Shown here in pieces: positions 1 through 7,185 of a stretch of DNA of 21,947 bases. Numbering within the stretch: the stretch's first letter is position 1; every line of letters begins with the position of its first letter. Below the pieces are notes generated by a model, which saw only the letters and a list, made by a program, of their open reading frames with translations, was not told the DNA's origin and searched no databases. The stretch is from NCBI GenBank assembly GCA_021845835.1, contig JAJZVE010000008.1, positions 1-21,947 on the forward strand, in the 5' to 3' direction. This stretch comes from Pseudomonadota bacterium (lineage in GTDB: Bacteria; Pseudomonadota; Alphaproteobacteria; Acetobacterales; Acetobacteraceae). Both the position numbers and the translations under genes were made by a program.

Positions 1-260
1 CCCGGTTCGACAAGGCCCTTTTTCCGCATCCTGGTAGGTCTCGTCCACCCGCCAGGAGCCGGTGCATGGCCGCAGATACCGCCGGACCCGCTGCTCCGGC
101 GTCCCGGTGCAGTCCTGCACCGAGCGGAACAGGGTCGTATGGTCACCGCGACGTTGTGATCCGACAGCATCGCGGCAAGATCGCAGTAGCTGATCGGAAA
201 CGCCAGATACCAGCGCGATGCCCATGGGATCACCTCGGCCGTGAAGCGCCGCCCGTTGAA
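1..260 (-). pseudogene. IS6-family transposase, N-terminal fragment, frameshifted
   Basis: The minus strand from about 260 encodes residues typical of the N-terminal helix-turn-helix part of IS6 transposases: RRFTAEVIPWASRWYLAFPI, then DLAAMLSDHNVAV. A single missing base near 140 shifts the frame. The next frame then reads DHTTLFRSVQDC and GSWRVDETY, where DETY contains the first catalytic Asp and Glu-adjacent block of the DDE domain. After DETY the expected YLYRAVDS segment is absent, and the sequence may jump to a later transposase segment, which suggests an internal deletion. It cannot encode an active transposase. The rest lies outside the window. Confidence 0.8.
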
Positions 261-356
261 TGCACCGTCCTGACCCGCTGGCAGCGCGCCCGCCTACCGT
301 CCCGTATCCACCTTATCTACCCCAACCACACCCGCACTGGAGTTTGCAACAGAGCC
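1..356 (-). mobile_element. IS6-family insertion sequence remnant, one end (extends beyond window)
   Basis: Read on the minus strand, this stretch begins at 356 with GGCTCTGTTGCAAACTCC, the characteristic terminal inverted repeat of IS6-family elements. About 60 bp of non-coding end follow, then a broken transposase reading frame reaching the window edge. The same end, about 62 bp long with a handful of mismatches and one gap, recurs in opposite orientation at 8883-8962. The element is decayed: its transposase is frameshifted and looks rearranged near position 20-40. It marks the left boundary of the catabolic island. Identification as IS6 family is firm from end plus protein; the specific IS name is not known to me. 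Confidence 0.85.
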
Positions 357-488
357 CGATGGGGTCATCGTCGCCAGCTCACTGAAACAGGGCGGCGTGT
401 GGTAGAACCCGGTGGACCGCCGCCGCGCGGCGAGCTTCATGCGCCGCGTCTGCGCGATCCGTGGCACCTGACGATGCGTGCTCCTTCA
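357..488 (-). other. Truncated gene start or spacer between the carbamoylase and the IS6 end
   Basis: Immediately after the N-carbamoylase stop, the minus strand has an AAGGAG-like ribosome site near 480. A GTG at 467 opens a frame reading PRIAQTRRMKLAARRR and then TGFYHTPPCFSELATM before entering the IS6 end at 356. An alternative ATG at 488 gives only 36 codons. This would be the 5' stub of a fourth gene in the leftward operon, cut off by the IS6 insertion. I do not recognise the product, and the frame may be fortuitous in such GC-rich DNA. Confidence 0.25.
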
Positions 489-1412
489 TCACGGCGCTGT
501 CACACGGGACAGCAGCGGATACATTTCCGGACGGCGATGCTCGCGGAAGGCAAAGACGTTCTCGCGCATCTCGCGGCAGCGGTCGAAGTCGCAGAGAGCC
601 ACCGCCAGTTCGTCGCCGACGGTGCTGCACTGCGCGACGATTTCGCCGGTCGGCGCGATGATGCAGCTCTGGCCCAGCAGGTCGCAGCCTTCCTCCGGCC
701 CCGCCTTGGCGACCCCGATCACCCACATGCCGTTCTGATAGGCGCCGGCCTGCATGACCAGATGATTGTGGAAGCTTTGCAGATGATCGTGCTGCGGCAC
801 CGGCGGATAGTGCAGCGGCGTGTTGTAGCCGAGCAGCAGCATCTCCGCGCCGCGCAACGCCGCCTCGCGATACACCTCCGGCCAGCGGCGGTCGTTGCAT
901 ATCGCGAGAGCGATCTGTCCGCCGAGCAGCCCGGCCGGTTCGAACAACGTGTCGCCCGGCTCAAAATAGCGTTTTTCCAGATGCTGGAAGGCACGCCAGG
1001 GTTCGTGTTCGCGGTGCCCCGGCAGGTGGACTTTGCGGTAGCGGCGACGGATGTCACCATCGGGACCGACCAGGATCGCCGTGTTGAAGCGGCGCATGCG
1101 GTCCTGCTCCACGGACTTTTCCGCATAGCCGAGATAGAACGCGATCCGCAACGCGCGCGCCCGGTCGAAGAGCTTCTGGGTATGCGGACCAGGCATGCTG
1201 TCCTCAAAGAAGCGGTCGACCTCTGCCTGATCCTCCATGAACCAGCGGGGGAAGAAGGTGGTGAGCGCCAATTCGGGAAACACCACCAGTTTGCAGCCGA
1301 CCGCGTGGGCCTTCTCCATCAGCGCGATCATGCGTCCGACCGCCGACGATCGCGGCTCGTCGCGCGCGATCGGCCCGAGTTGGGCGGCGCCGACCATCAC
1401 CTCTCTGCTCAT
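489..1412 (-). CDS. N-carbamoyl-D-amino-acid hydrolase (nitrilase superfamily)
   Basis: Cytoplasmic amidohydrolase that cleaves an N-carbamoyl (ureido) group, releasing the amino acid, CO2 and NH3. The 307-aa product is almost the same length as the Agrobacterium D-carbamoylases (about 304 aa). It carries their catalytic triad at the family positions: Glu47 in VVFPELALTTFFPRW, Lys127 in RYRKVHLPGH and Cys172 in AICNDRRWPE. Further family blocks are FQHLEKRYFEPGD, YNTPLHYPPVPQHDHL and IIAPTGEIVA. The start ATG (1412-1410) overlaps the upstream TGA as ATGA, indicating translational coupling. It is the last intact gene of the ammonia-lyase, M20 hydrolase, carbamoylase operon. Family membership is clear; the true substrate may be a ureido derivative of 2,3-diaminopropionate rather than a classical D-carbamoyl amino acid. 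Confidence 0.9.
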   Translation of the reverse strand: MSREVMVGAAQLGPIARDEPRSSAVGRMIALMEKAHAVGCKLVVFPELALTTFFPRWFMEDQAEVDRFFEDSMPGPHTQKLFDRARALRIAFYLGYAEKSVEQDRMRRFNTAILVGPDGDIRRRYRKVHLPGHREHEPWRAFQHLEKRYFEPGDTLFEPAGLLGGQIALAICNDRRWPEVYREAALRGAEMLLLGYNTPLHYPPVPQHDHLQSFHNHLVMQAGAYQNGMWVIGVAKAGPEEGCDLLGQSCIIAPTGEIVAQCSTVGDELAVALCDFDRCREMRENVFAFREHRRPEMYPLLSRVTAP

Positions 1413-2677
1413 GCACCCGTCCCGTCTGCTGCGGCGACGCCGCCTGCGAGGTCGAGCACGACCGCGAGCAGCAGTGCCGCCCCGTTCCCGACATCGCGTG
1501 CGGCAGTGAACTCGGCGATGTTGTGGCTCAGTCCGCGTGCGCTCGGCACGAAGATCATGCCGGCAGGGCAGACCCGCGCGAGCATCTGCGCGTCGTGCCC
1601 GGCGCCGGAGGGCATGCGGCGGCTGGACAGGCCAAGGCGATGCGCGTGGGTTTCGATGCGGTCGATCACGCCGGCGTCGAACGGGACCGGCGCAAAGCGG
1701 GCAAGGGATCGCGTCCCGGCCGCCACGCCGTGCCGCGCTGCGGCGTCCTGCACCAGCTCCAGCAGGCGCCGCTCGGCCGTCTGCAACCGTGTCTCCTGCG
1801 GGTTGCGCAGGTCGGCGGTCATCACGGCCCGATCGGGGATCACGTTGACGAGATTCGGCGCGAGCGTCAGTGCGCCGACGGTCGCGACCTGGCCTTCGCC
1901 CAGCTCCAGCGCCAGCCGCCGCAGTCCGACGGCGACCTCGGCGGCGGCAAGGCCGGCATCGTGGCGAAGGTGCATCGGGGTGGTGCCGGCATGCGCCGAG
2001 GTGCCGCGAAAACTGATCTCGGTCCAGGAAATGCCCTGCACGCCCTCGACCACGCCGATCCCGATGCCGGCTTCCTCGAGCACCGGCCCCTGCTCGATAT
2101 GCAGTTCCAGGTAGGCGTGGACATCGGGGCGGCCGCACGGGGCGGCGCCGGCATAGCCGATGCGATCGAGGCACGCGCCGACCGTCGCATCGTCGATGCC
2201 CTGCACGGCGCGGGCCTCGGCAACCGAGAGGCCGCCGACATGGACCAGGCTGCCCATCATGTCCGGCGCAAAACGCGCCCCTTCCTCGTTGCTGAAGGCG
2301 GCGACCGCGATCGGCCGCGCCGTTTCGGCCCCGGCCTCGTTCAGCGCGGCGACCACTGCCAGCCCGGCCAGAACCCCGAGGGTGCCGTCGTAAATCCCGC
2401 CGGTGGCGACGGTGTCGATATGCGAGCCGATCATCACCGGCGGCCCTGGCTGCCGCCCGGCGCGCAGGCCGATGATGTTGCCGATCGCGTCGATGGTGAC
2501 GCCGAGGCCCAGCTCCTGCATCCAGCGCACCAGCAGGTCTCGCCCCTGGCGATCGGCCTCGGAGAAGGCGAGCCGGCACACGCCGCCGCCCGGCAGCGCG
2601 CCGACCTGGCCCAGGGCCGCGAGGCGGGCGTGCAGCCGGTCGGGGTCGATGCGCACGCGGTTGCCGCCCCCGCTCAT
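1409..2677 (-). CDS. M20-family Zn amidohydrolase (N-carbamoyl-L-amino-acid hydrolase / allantoate amidohydrolase type)
   Basis: A 422-aa dinuclear-metal amidohydrolase of the HyuC/AmaB/AllC/beta-ureidopropionase group, which hydrolyses ureido groups of carbamoyl amino acids or allantoate. Visible metal and catalytic residues are His86 and Asp97 in MIGSHIDTVATGGIYDG, Glu131-Glu132 in AFSNEEGARF, His193 in ELHIEQGPVLE and His385 in GLSHNIAEFT. The dimerisation-domain blocks SFRGTSAHAGTTPM and NVIPDRAVMTADLRNP are present. Length matches the family (about 410-420 aa). The ATG at 2677 overlaps the ammonia-lyase stop and the TGA at 1411-1409 overlaps the next ATG, so the three genes form one coupled operon. 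Sequence alone cannot separate L-carbamoylase, ureidopropionase and allantoate hydrolase activity; E. coli keeps a different M20 protein, YgeY, next to its diaminopropionate ammonia-lyase. Confidence 0.87.
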   Translation of the reverse strand: MSGGGNRVRIDPDRLHARLAALGQVGALPGGGVCRLAFSEADRQGRDLLVRWMQELGLGVTIDAIGNIIGLRAGRQPGPPVMIGSHIDTVATGGIYDGTLGVLAGLAVVAALNEAGAETARPIAVAAFSNEEGARFAPDMMGSLVHVGGLSVAEARAVQGIDDATVGACLDRIGYAGAAPCGRPDVHAYLELHIEQGPVLEEAGIGIGVVEGVQGISWTEISFRGTSAHAGTTPMHLRHDAGLAAAEVAVGLRRLALELGEGQVATVGALTLAPNLVNVIPDRAVMTADLRNPQETRLQTAERRLLELVQDAAARHGVAAGTRSLARFAPVPFDAGVIDRIETHAHRLGLSSRRMPSGAGHDAQMLARVCPAGMIFVPSARGLSHNIAEFTAARDVGNGAALLLAVVLDLAGGVAAADGTGA

Positions 2678-3801
2678 GCGACCGCCGCCCGCACCGCATC
2701 GGCCGAGCGGCCGACGATACGGCGATAGCTCTCCGGGTCGGTGTCGCCTTCGGAGCCGAACAGCAGCACGACGGCGCCCGCATCGAGACCGATCGCGGCG
2801 CGCCAGTCCGGCCGCTCGGCGAGGCACAGCAGCCCGGCCAGCCCGGCTACCCCGGACTCGCCGCCCACCACCGGCGGCGCACGGCCGGCGAGCAGCCGCA
2901 TGGTCGCCGCTGCGGCCTCGTCCACGATGGTCATGAACGCGGCCGCACCGGGCGCCAGAATGCTCCAGGCGAGCGGCGAGACCTCGCCGCAGGCCAGACC
3001 CGCCATGATGGTATCGAGATCGCCGCCGACCGAAACCGGATGCCCGGCCGCGGCACTCGCGAACAGGCAGGCCGCGGTGGCCGGCTCGACCACCACGACC
3101 GAGGGGCGCTGCGCCGGCAGCGACTCCCACAGATGCGCCGTCACCGCCGCCGCCAAGCCGCCGACGCCGCCCTGCACGAACACATGGGTCGGCGGGACGC
3201 CGCATTGCTCCAGCGCCTCCTCGACCATCACCGCGTAGCCCTGCATCACATGGCGCGGCACGTCCATGTAGCCGGCATAGGAGGTGTCGGAGACCACCAG
3301 CCGGCCGTGGCGCTGCGCGTCGGCGGCGGCGGCGCGCACGGCATCGTCATAGGTGCCGGGGACGCGCACGATCTCCGCCCCATAGCGGGCGATGGCGTCG
3401 CTGCGCGCGGCGCTGACGGTCGCATGCAGATAGATGACGCAGCGGCAGCCGAACATCTGCGCCGCCCAGGCGACCGCGCGGCCGTGGTTGCCATCGGTCG
3501 CGCAGGTGACGGTGACAGCGCGCGCCGCCGCACCCGACCGGCCGGCCAGCAGGCGCCACACCGCATAGGCGCCGCCCAGCGCCTTGAAACTGCCCAGACC
3601 AAACCGGCCCGCCTCGTCCTTGTAGTCGATGCGCCCGACCCTGAGCCGCGCCGCCAGGTCGGGCAGCGGGCGGAGCGGTGTTGGGGCGTAGCCGGGCCAG
3701 CGGCTGATCTCCGCCCGCGCCGTCGCGGCGCCTTCGCGGCTGAGGATCGCACGCTCGGCATCGCCGTACGGGCCGGGACGCCACATCCGGTTGACGTGCA
3801 T
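2674..3801 (-). CDS. dpaL: 2,3-diaminopropionate ammonia-lyase (PLP-dependent, fold type II)
   Basis: Converts D- or L-2,3-diaminopropionate to pyruvate and two ammonia. With the start at 3801 the protein is 375 aa, against 398 for E. coli YgeX. The PLP lysine is Lys73 in RFGLGSFKALGGAYA, and the blocks ATDGNHGRAVAWAAQ, MQGYAVMVEEA, PTHVFVQGGVGG, GGDLDTIMAGLACGE and SEGDTDPESY match YgeX closely. The two aspartates used for the two enantiomers in E. coli (Asp120 and Asp189) correspond to Asp103 and Asp172. Starts at 3786 or up to 3921 are also possible in frame. The upstream ones lie inside the predicted promoter and operator region, so 3801 is preferred. It is the first gene of the leftward operon, divergent from the RpiR regulator. 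Confidence 0.9.
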   Translation of the reverse strand: MHVNRMWRPGPYGDAERAILSREGAATARAEISRWPGYAPTPLRPLPDLAARLRVGRIDYKDEAGRFGLGSFKALGGAYAVWRLLAGRSGAAARAVTVTCATDGNHGRAVAWAAQMFGCRCVIYLHATVSAARSDAIARYGAEIVRVPGTYDDAVRAAAADAQRHGRLVVSDTSYAGYMDVPRHVMQGYAVMVEEALEQCGVPPTHVFVQGGVGGLAAAVTAHLWESLPAQRPSVVVVEPATAACLFASAAAGHPVSVGGDLDTIMAGLACGEVSPLAWSILAPGAAAFMTIVDEAAAATMRLLAGRAPPVVGGESGVAGLAGLLCLAERPDWRAAIGLDAGAVVLLFGSEGDTDPESYRRIVGRSADAVRAAVA

Positions 3802-3869
3802 GCCCGCCGGCAAGGACGCGAACCCTGAGCTCACCCGCTTTCCTCCCAGGCCGGTCTGGCCGGCGCCTC

Positions 3870-3931
3870 GTTTCAGAGATACTCTGCCGATGAAACCCGT
3901 CAACCCCAAACTGGAATTCATGTTTCATGAA
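3870..3931. promoter_or_regulatory. Divergent control region between dpaL and the RpiR regulator
   Basis: On the minus strand TTGACG (3903-3898) and TATCTC (3881-3876), 16 bp apart, form a plausible sigma-70 promoter for the dpaL operon. Three inverted repeats cluster here: CAGAG-ATA-CTCTG at 3874-3886, which covers the -10; GTTTCA at 3870-3875 paired with TGAAAC at 3891-3896; and the perfect TTCATG-TTT-CATGAA at 3917-3931. This arrangement fits binding of the adjacent RpiR-type regulator to repress both directions until an inducer binds its SIS domain. The promoter call is by eye, and which palindrome is the operator is inference. Confidence 0.5.
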
Positions 3932-3958
3932 CCTGTCCCTCGCCTGCTCCCAACGCCG

Positions 3959-4876
3959 ATGACAGATGCCGACGCGCCGGAGCACGGCCGATCCGTCGCG
4001 ACCCGGATCCTCGACGTGTTCGACGATCTGACCGAGAGCGAACGGCGTCTGGCCGAAGTGGTGCTGGAGACGCAGGGCGCGCTGCACGGCTTCACGGCCG
4101 GCGAGCTGGCGGGCCGCGCCAACGTCTCGAAAGCGACCGCGGCGCGGTTCTTCCAGCGCCTTGGCTATGCCAGCTACAACGAGGCGCGGCAGCGCGCGCG
4201 GTCGCAGGAGCCGTGGGGATCGCCGCTGTCCGAACTCACCGGCCTCGGCGCGCGGCGCGCCGAGGGCGACGGTTTTGCCGGCCATGCGGCGCAGGACATC
4301 CAGAACCTGACGCGCACGGCGGCGATGGTGACGCCGGCGCTGCTGGCCGCTGCGGTCGCCATCCTGGGGCAGGCGCCGACGATCTGGACCATCGGGTTCC
4401 GCAATTCCTACGCGCTGGCGATGTATGCGCGCGGATTGCTGCTGCATGTGCGGCCTGACGTGCGCCTGCTGCCGATGCCGGGCATGACGCTGGCCGAGGA
4501 TCTGGCGAGTGTCGCCGCCGGCGACGCGCTGCTGGTGATCGGGTTCCGGCGGCGGCCGGGCACGCTGCGCGAGACCATGATGCAGGCGCAGGAGATGGGC
4601 GCGCGCAACGTGCTGATCACCGATCTGACCGCGGCGCGCACCGCGCAGCTCGCGACCGTGACGCTGCGCTGCCACAACCGGGGCTGGGGCATCTTCGACA
4701 GCTATGCGGCGCCGATCAGCCTCATCAACCATCTCTGCGCCGCCATCGGCATGTCAGACGGGGCCGCGGCGGCGGGCCGGCTGGCGCGGATCGAACGGCT
4801 GCACGACCGCATCGACGCCGCCGGCCCGCCGCCCGTGCCGCCGGCGCGCGCAAGGCGCCGGGTCGTGGGTGGCTGA
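3959..4876 (+). CDS. RpiR/MurR-family transcriptional regulator (HTH + SIS domain)
   Basis: A 305-aa regulator. Residues about 15-80 form the RpiR N-terminal helix-turn-helix, seen as ILDVFDDLTESERRLAEVVL followed by FTAGELAGRANVSKATAARF and FQRLGYASYNEARQRAR. Residues about 115-260 form a SIS (sugar-isomerase-like) effector-binding domain, with TIWTIGFRNSYALAMYAR, DALLVIGFRRRPG and NVLITDLTAA. Phosphosugars are the classical ligands, but RpiR paralogues next to amino-acid or purine catabolic genes respond to other metabolites. The start at ATG 3959 is chosen because earlier in-frame starts at 3791, 3890 and 3920 lie in the palindrome-rich promoter region. It precedes the ABC transporter on the same strand and diverges from dpaL, so it is probably the local regulator of both units. 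Confidence 0.85.
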   Translation: MTDADAPEHGRSVATRILDVFDDLTESERRLAEVVLETQGALHGFTAGELAGRANVSKATAARFFQRLGYASYNEARQRARSQEPWGSPLSELTGLGARRAEGDGFAGHAAQDIQNLTRTAAMVTPALLAAAVAILGQAPTIWTIGFRNSYALAMYARGLLLHVRPDVRLLPMPGMTLAEDLASVAAGDALLVIGFRRRPGTLRETMMQAQEMGARNVLITDLTAARTAQLATVTLRCHNRGWGIFDSYAAPISLINHLCAAIGMSDGAAAAGRLARIERLHDRIDAAGPPPVPPARARRRVVGG

Positions 4877-4919
4877 AACCGCATTTCCATTCTTGTCCGC
4901 AGGTGGAAAACCTGATTTC
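4875..4919. promoter_or_regulatory. Possible operator repeats upstream of the ABC transporter
   Basis: Between the regulator stop and the solute-binding-protein gene are two spaced GAAA...TTTC pairs: GAAA 4875-4878 with TTTC 4884-4887, and GAAA 4906-4909 with TTTC 4916-4919. The same half-site occurs in the divergent region near 3870-3896 (GTTTCA/TGAAAC). They may let the RpiR protein control the transporter separately. The motifs are short and could be chance. Confidence 0.25.
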
Positions 4920-4989
4920 ATCCGGCGGCGAGAAATGAACCGGGAGCGGCGGCGCGCGGCGCCCCGTCCCGCCAGCACAGGAGACGGCG

Positions 4990-6072
4990 ATGACCCTCCG
5001 ACTGCACCGCAGGGCGCTCCTTCAGAGTGCCGGGATAGCTGCCGCCACCGGCATCCTGACGCGCCCGCGAACCGCCCGCGCCGCGTCCGGCAACGTCCTC
5101 TGGCTGACCTGGGAGAATCTGGCAAAGGACGAATATCTCGCCGCCTTCGTCAAGCAGACGGGCATCACGATCGACAAGAACTTCATCGGCACCGATGACG
5201 AGCAGTTCGCCAAGTTCCGCGCCGGCGGCGGCGGCGGCCTCGATCTCGGCACGCCCGGCCTCGACAAAGTGTCGCTCTATGTCGCCTCCAACCTCCTCCA
5301 GCCGATCGATGTCAGCAAGGTGCCGAACGCGGGCCGGCTGTATGACACGTTCCGCGCCACGCCGCTCGGCAAGAAAGACGGCAAATTCTACGGTATGCCC
5401 TTCTACTGGGGCATCAACCCGATCGTCTATCGGGCCGACATGATGGATGGGGAGCCTGACTGGTCGGTGTTCTTCACCGGCACGAAATACAAGGGAAAGC
5501 TGGCCATGCGCGACTATGCGCTGGAGGGCATCATGATCGCCGCCATGTATCTCGGCATCCCGCGCGACCAGATGTTCACCATGGACGACCGCCAGCTCGC
5601 CGAGGTGAAGAAGGCGCTGGTGGCCGAAAAGAAACTGCTGCGCACCTACTGGTCGTCGATCTCCGACCTGACCAACCTGTATGCGACCGGCGAGGTGGTA
5701 TGCGCCTTCTCGTGGGTGCCGCCCTACTACGACCTCAAGGCACGCGGGCTGAACATGGGCATGGCAAAGCCGAAGCAAGGCGTGATCGGCTGGTGCGACA
5801 CGCTCGCGATCCCGGCCGGCGTCAGCGGCGACAAGCTCGACCAGGTCCACAGCTTCATCAACTACCTGCTCGGCCCCGAGTATGGCATGAAGCTCGCCTA
5901 CGGCGGCCCCTATGCGCAGAGCACCTCGGTCATCCGCGACGAGCTGCCGGAGGATCAGCAGGAGAAGGTCTTCATCAAGGACCTCTCGGTGATGAACTCC
6001 TTCGTCTGGAAGGCCGCCCCGCCGCGCTATGCCGACTGGGTGCGGCTGTGGAACGAGGTCAAGGCGAGCTGA
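4990..6072 (+). CDS. ABC transporter substrate-binding protein, PotD/spermidine-putrescine type
   Basis: A 360-aa periplasmic solute-binding protein. The N-terminus has a twin-arginine-like leader with Arg7-Arg8 in HRRALLQSAGIAAATG and an AxA cleavage site after residue 31 (TARA/AS). The mature part begins NVLWLTWENLAKDEYLAAF, typical of PotD-like proteins. Later family blocks include KFYGMPFYWGINPIVYRADM, YATGEVVCAFSWVPPYYDL and DTLAIPAGVSGDKLDQVH. A good ribosome site, AGGAG (4979-4983), precedes the ATG. The ATPase gene starts 2 nt after its stop. PotD-type proteins bind polyamines or other small cationic or amino compounds, which suits a diaminopropionate-derived ligand, but specificity is not readable here. 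Confidence 0.88.
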   Translation: MTLRLHRRALLQSAGIAAATGILTRPRTARAASGNVLWLTWENLAKDEYLAAFVKQTGITIDKNFIGTDDEQFAKFRAGGGGGLDLGTPGLDKVSLYVASNLLQPIDVSKVPNAGRLYDTFRATPLGKKDGKFYGMPFYWGINPIVYRADMMDGEPDWSVFFTGTKYKGKLAMRDYALEGIMIAAMYLGIPRDQMFTMDDRQLAEVKKALVAEKKLLRTYWSSISDLTNLYATGEVVCAFSWVPPYYDLKARGLNMGMAKPKQGVIGWCDTLAIPAGVSGDKLDQVHSFINYLLGPEYGMKLAYGGPYAQSTSVIRDELPEDQQEKVFIKDLSVMNSFVWKAAPPRYADWVRLWNEVKAS

Positions 6073-6074
6073 TT

Positions 6075-7178
6075 TTGCCCGCGCCGGCGGTGCGCGACAC
6101 CGGGCCGGTGCCGCTGCTGCTCGCGCGCGGCCTGCGCAAGAACTATGGCCCGGTGCAGGCCGTGCGCGGCGTGGATTTTGCGCTCATGGCCGCCGGCTAC
6201 GTAACCCTGCTCGGCCCCTCGGGTTGCGGCAAGACCACCATCCTGCGCCTGATCGGCGGCTTCGAGACAGCGACGGCGGGCGAACTGGAACTGGACGGCC
6301 GCTCGCTGCTCGACATCCCGGCCAACCGGCGGCCGGTCAACACGGTGTTCCAGAGCTACGCGCTGTTCCCGCATCTGACCGTCGCCGGCAATGTCGGCTT
6401 TGGCCTCGTGCTACAGGGCATGAACCGGCGGCACGTCGCCGGGAAGGTGGACCAGGCGCTGCGCCTCGTGCGCATGCAGGAGATCAGCAGCCGCCGTCCC
6501 GCCCAACTCTCCGGCGGCCAACAGCAGCGTGTGGCGCTGGCACGCGCCATCGTCAACGAGCCGAAGCTGCTGCTGCTCGACGAGCCGCTGAGCGCGCTCG
6601 ACCGTAAGATGCGCAAGGAGATGCAGATCGAACTGAAGGACCTGCAACGCCGGCTCGGCGTCGGCTTCCTGCACGTCACGCACGACCAGGAGGAGGCGTT
6701 CGCACTTTCGGACTGGGTGATCGTGATGAATCATGGGCTGATCGAGCAGCAGGGCGAGCCGACGACAATCTATCGCCGCCCGGCCAACGCCTACGTCGCC
6801 GACTTCATCGGCGGCGCCAACCTGATCCCCGGCATCGTGCGTGTGCGCGAGCGCGACGCCGCGACTATCGAGACGCCGTTCGGCCGCGCCCTCGCTCCAT
6901 GCGCGCCTGCGGTTGCCGGCGGCCGGCCGGCATCGCTCTGTCTGCGGCCAGAGCAACTGACCATCTCTGCCGGGCACGACGGCGAGCTTGTCGGCACGGT
7001 CACTCACGTCGTGTTCCAGGGGGCGGAGTGGCTGGTCGAGGTGACGGCGGGCCCGGCGCGACTACAGGTGAACTGTCGCGACGAGACGCCGCCGGAAGTT
7101 GGAGTTTCCGTCAGGCTGGCCTACGAGCCGGGCCGGGCGTGGATCGCCGACGGCGTTCTGGCCGCGGCGGCGAAGTGA
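6075..7178 (+). CDS. ABC transporter ATP-binding protein, PotA type
   Basis: A 367-aa importer ATPase, assuming the non-ATG start TTG at 6075; GTG at 6090 is the alternative. No ATG is available before the nucleotide-binding core, and AAGGCGAG at 6061-6068 provides a ribosome site overlapping the upstream gene end. Motifs in order: Walker A GPSGCGKTT (residues 47-55), Q-loop Gln93 in VFQSYALFPH, signature LSGGQQQR (145-152), Walker B LLLLDEP (165-171) with Glu170, and H-loop His203 in HVTHDQEEA. Residues about 280-365 look like the TOBE_2 domain of PotA/MalK-type ATPases (GRPASLCLRPEQLTIS). It powers the two permeases encoded directly downstream. Confidence 0.9.
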   Translation: MPAPAVRDTGPVPLLLARGLRKNYGPVQAVRGVDFALMAAGYVTLLGPSGCGKTTILRLIGGFETATAGELELDGRSLLDIPANRRPVNTVFQSYALFPHLTVAGNVGFGLVLQGMNRRHVAGKVDQALRLVRMQEISSRRPAQLSGGQQQRVALARAIVNEPKLLLLDEPLSALDRKMRKEMQIELKDLQRRLGVGFLHVTHDQEEAFALSDWVIVMNHGLIEQQGEPTTIYRRPANAYVADFIGGANLIPGIVRVRERDAATIETPFGRALAPCAPAVAGGRPASLCLRPEQLTISAGHDGELVGTVTHVVFQGAEWLVEVTAGPARLQVNCRDETPPEVGVSVRLAYEPGRAWIADGVLAAAAK

Positions 7179-7185
7179 GCGGCTG

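Noticed and set aside
66..2114. 682-codon plus-strand frame across the left IS6 end and the carbamoylase genes
   Set aside because: It spans an IS boundary and runs opposite two well-supported enzymes; its composition is that of a GC-rich shadow frame.
2674..3921. 415-aa version of the ammonia-lyase starting at 3921
   Set aside because: The extra 40 residues have no counterpart in YgeX and overlap the palindromes and predicted promoter; a start at 3801 gives a normal family N-terminus.
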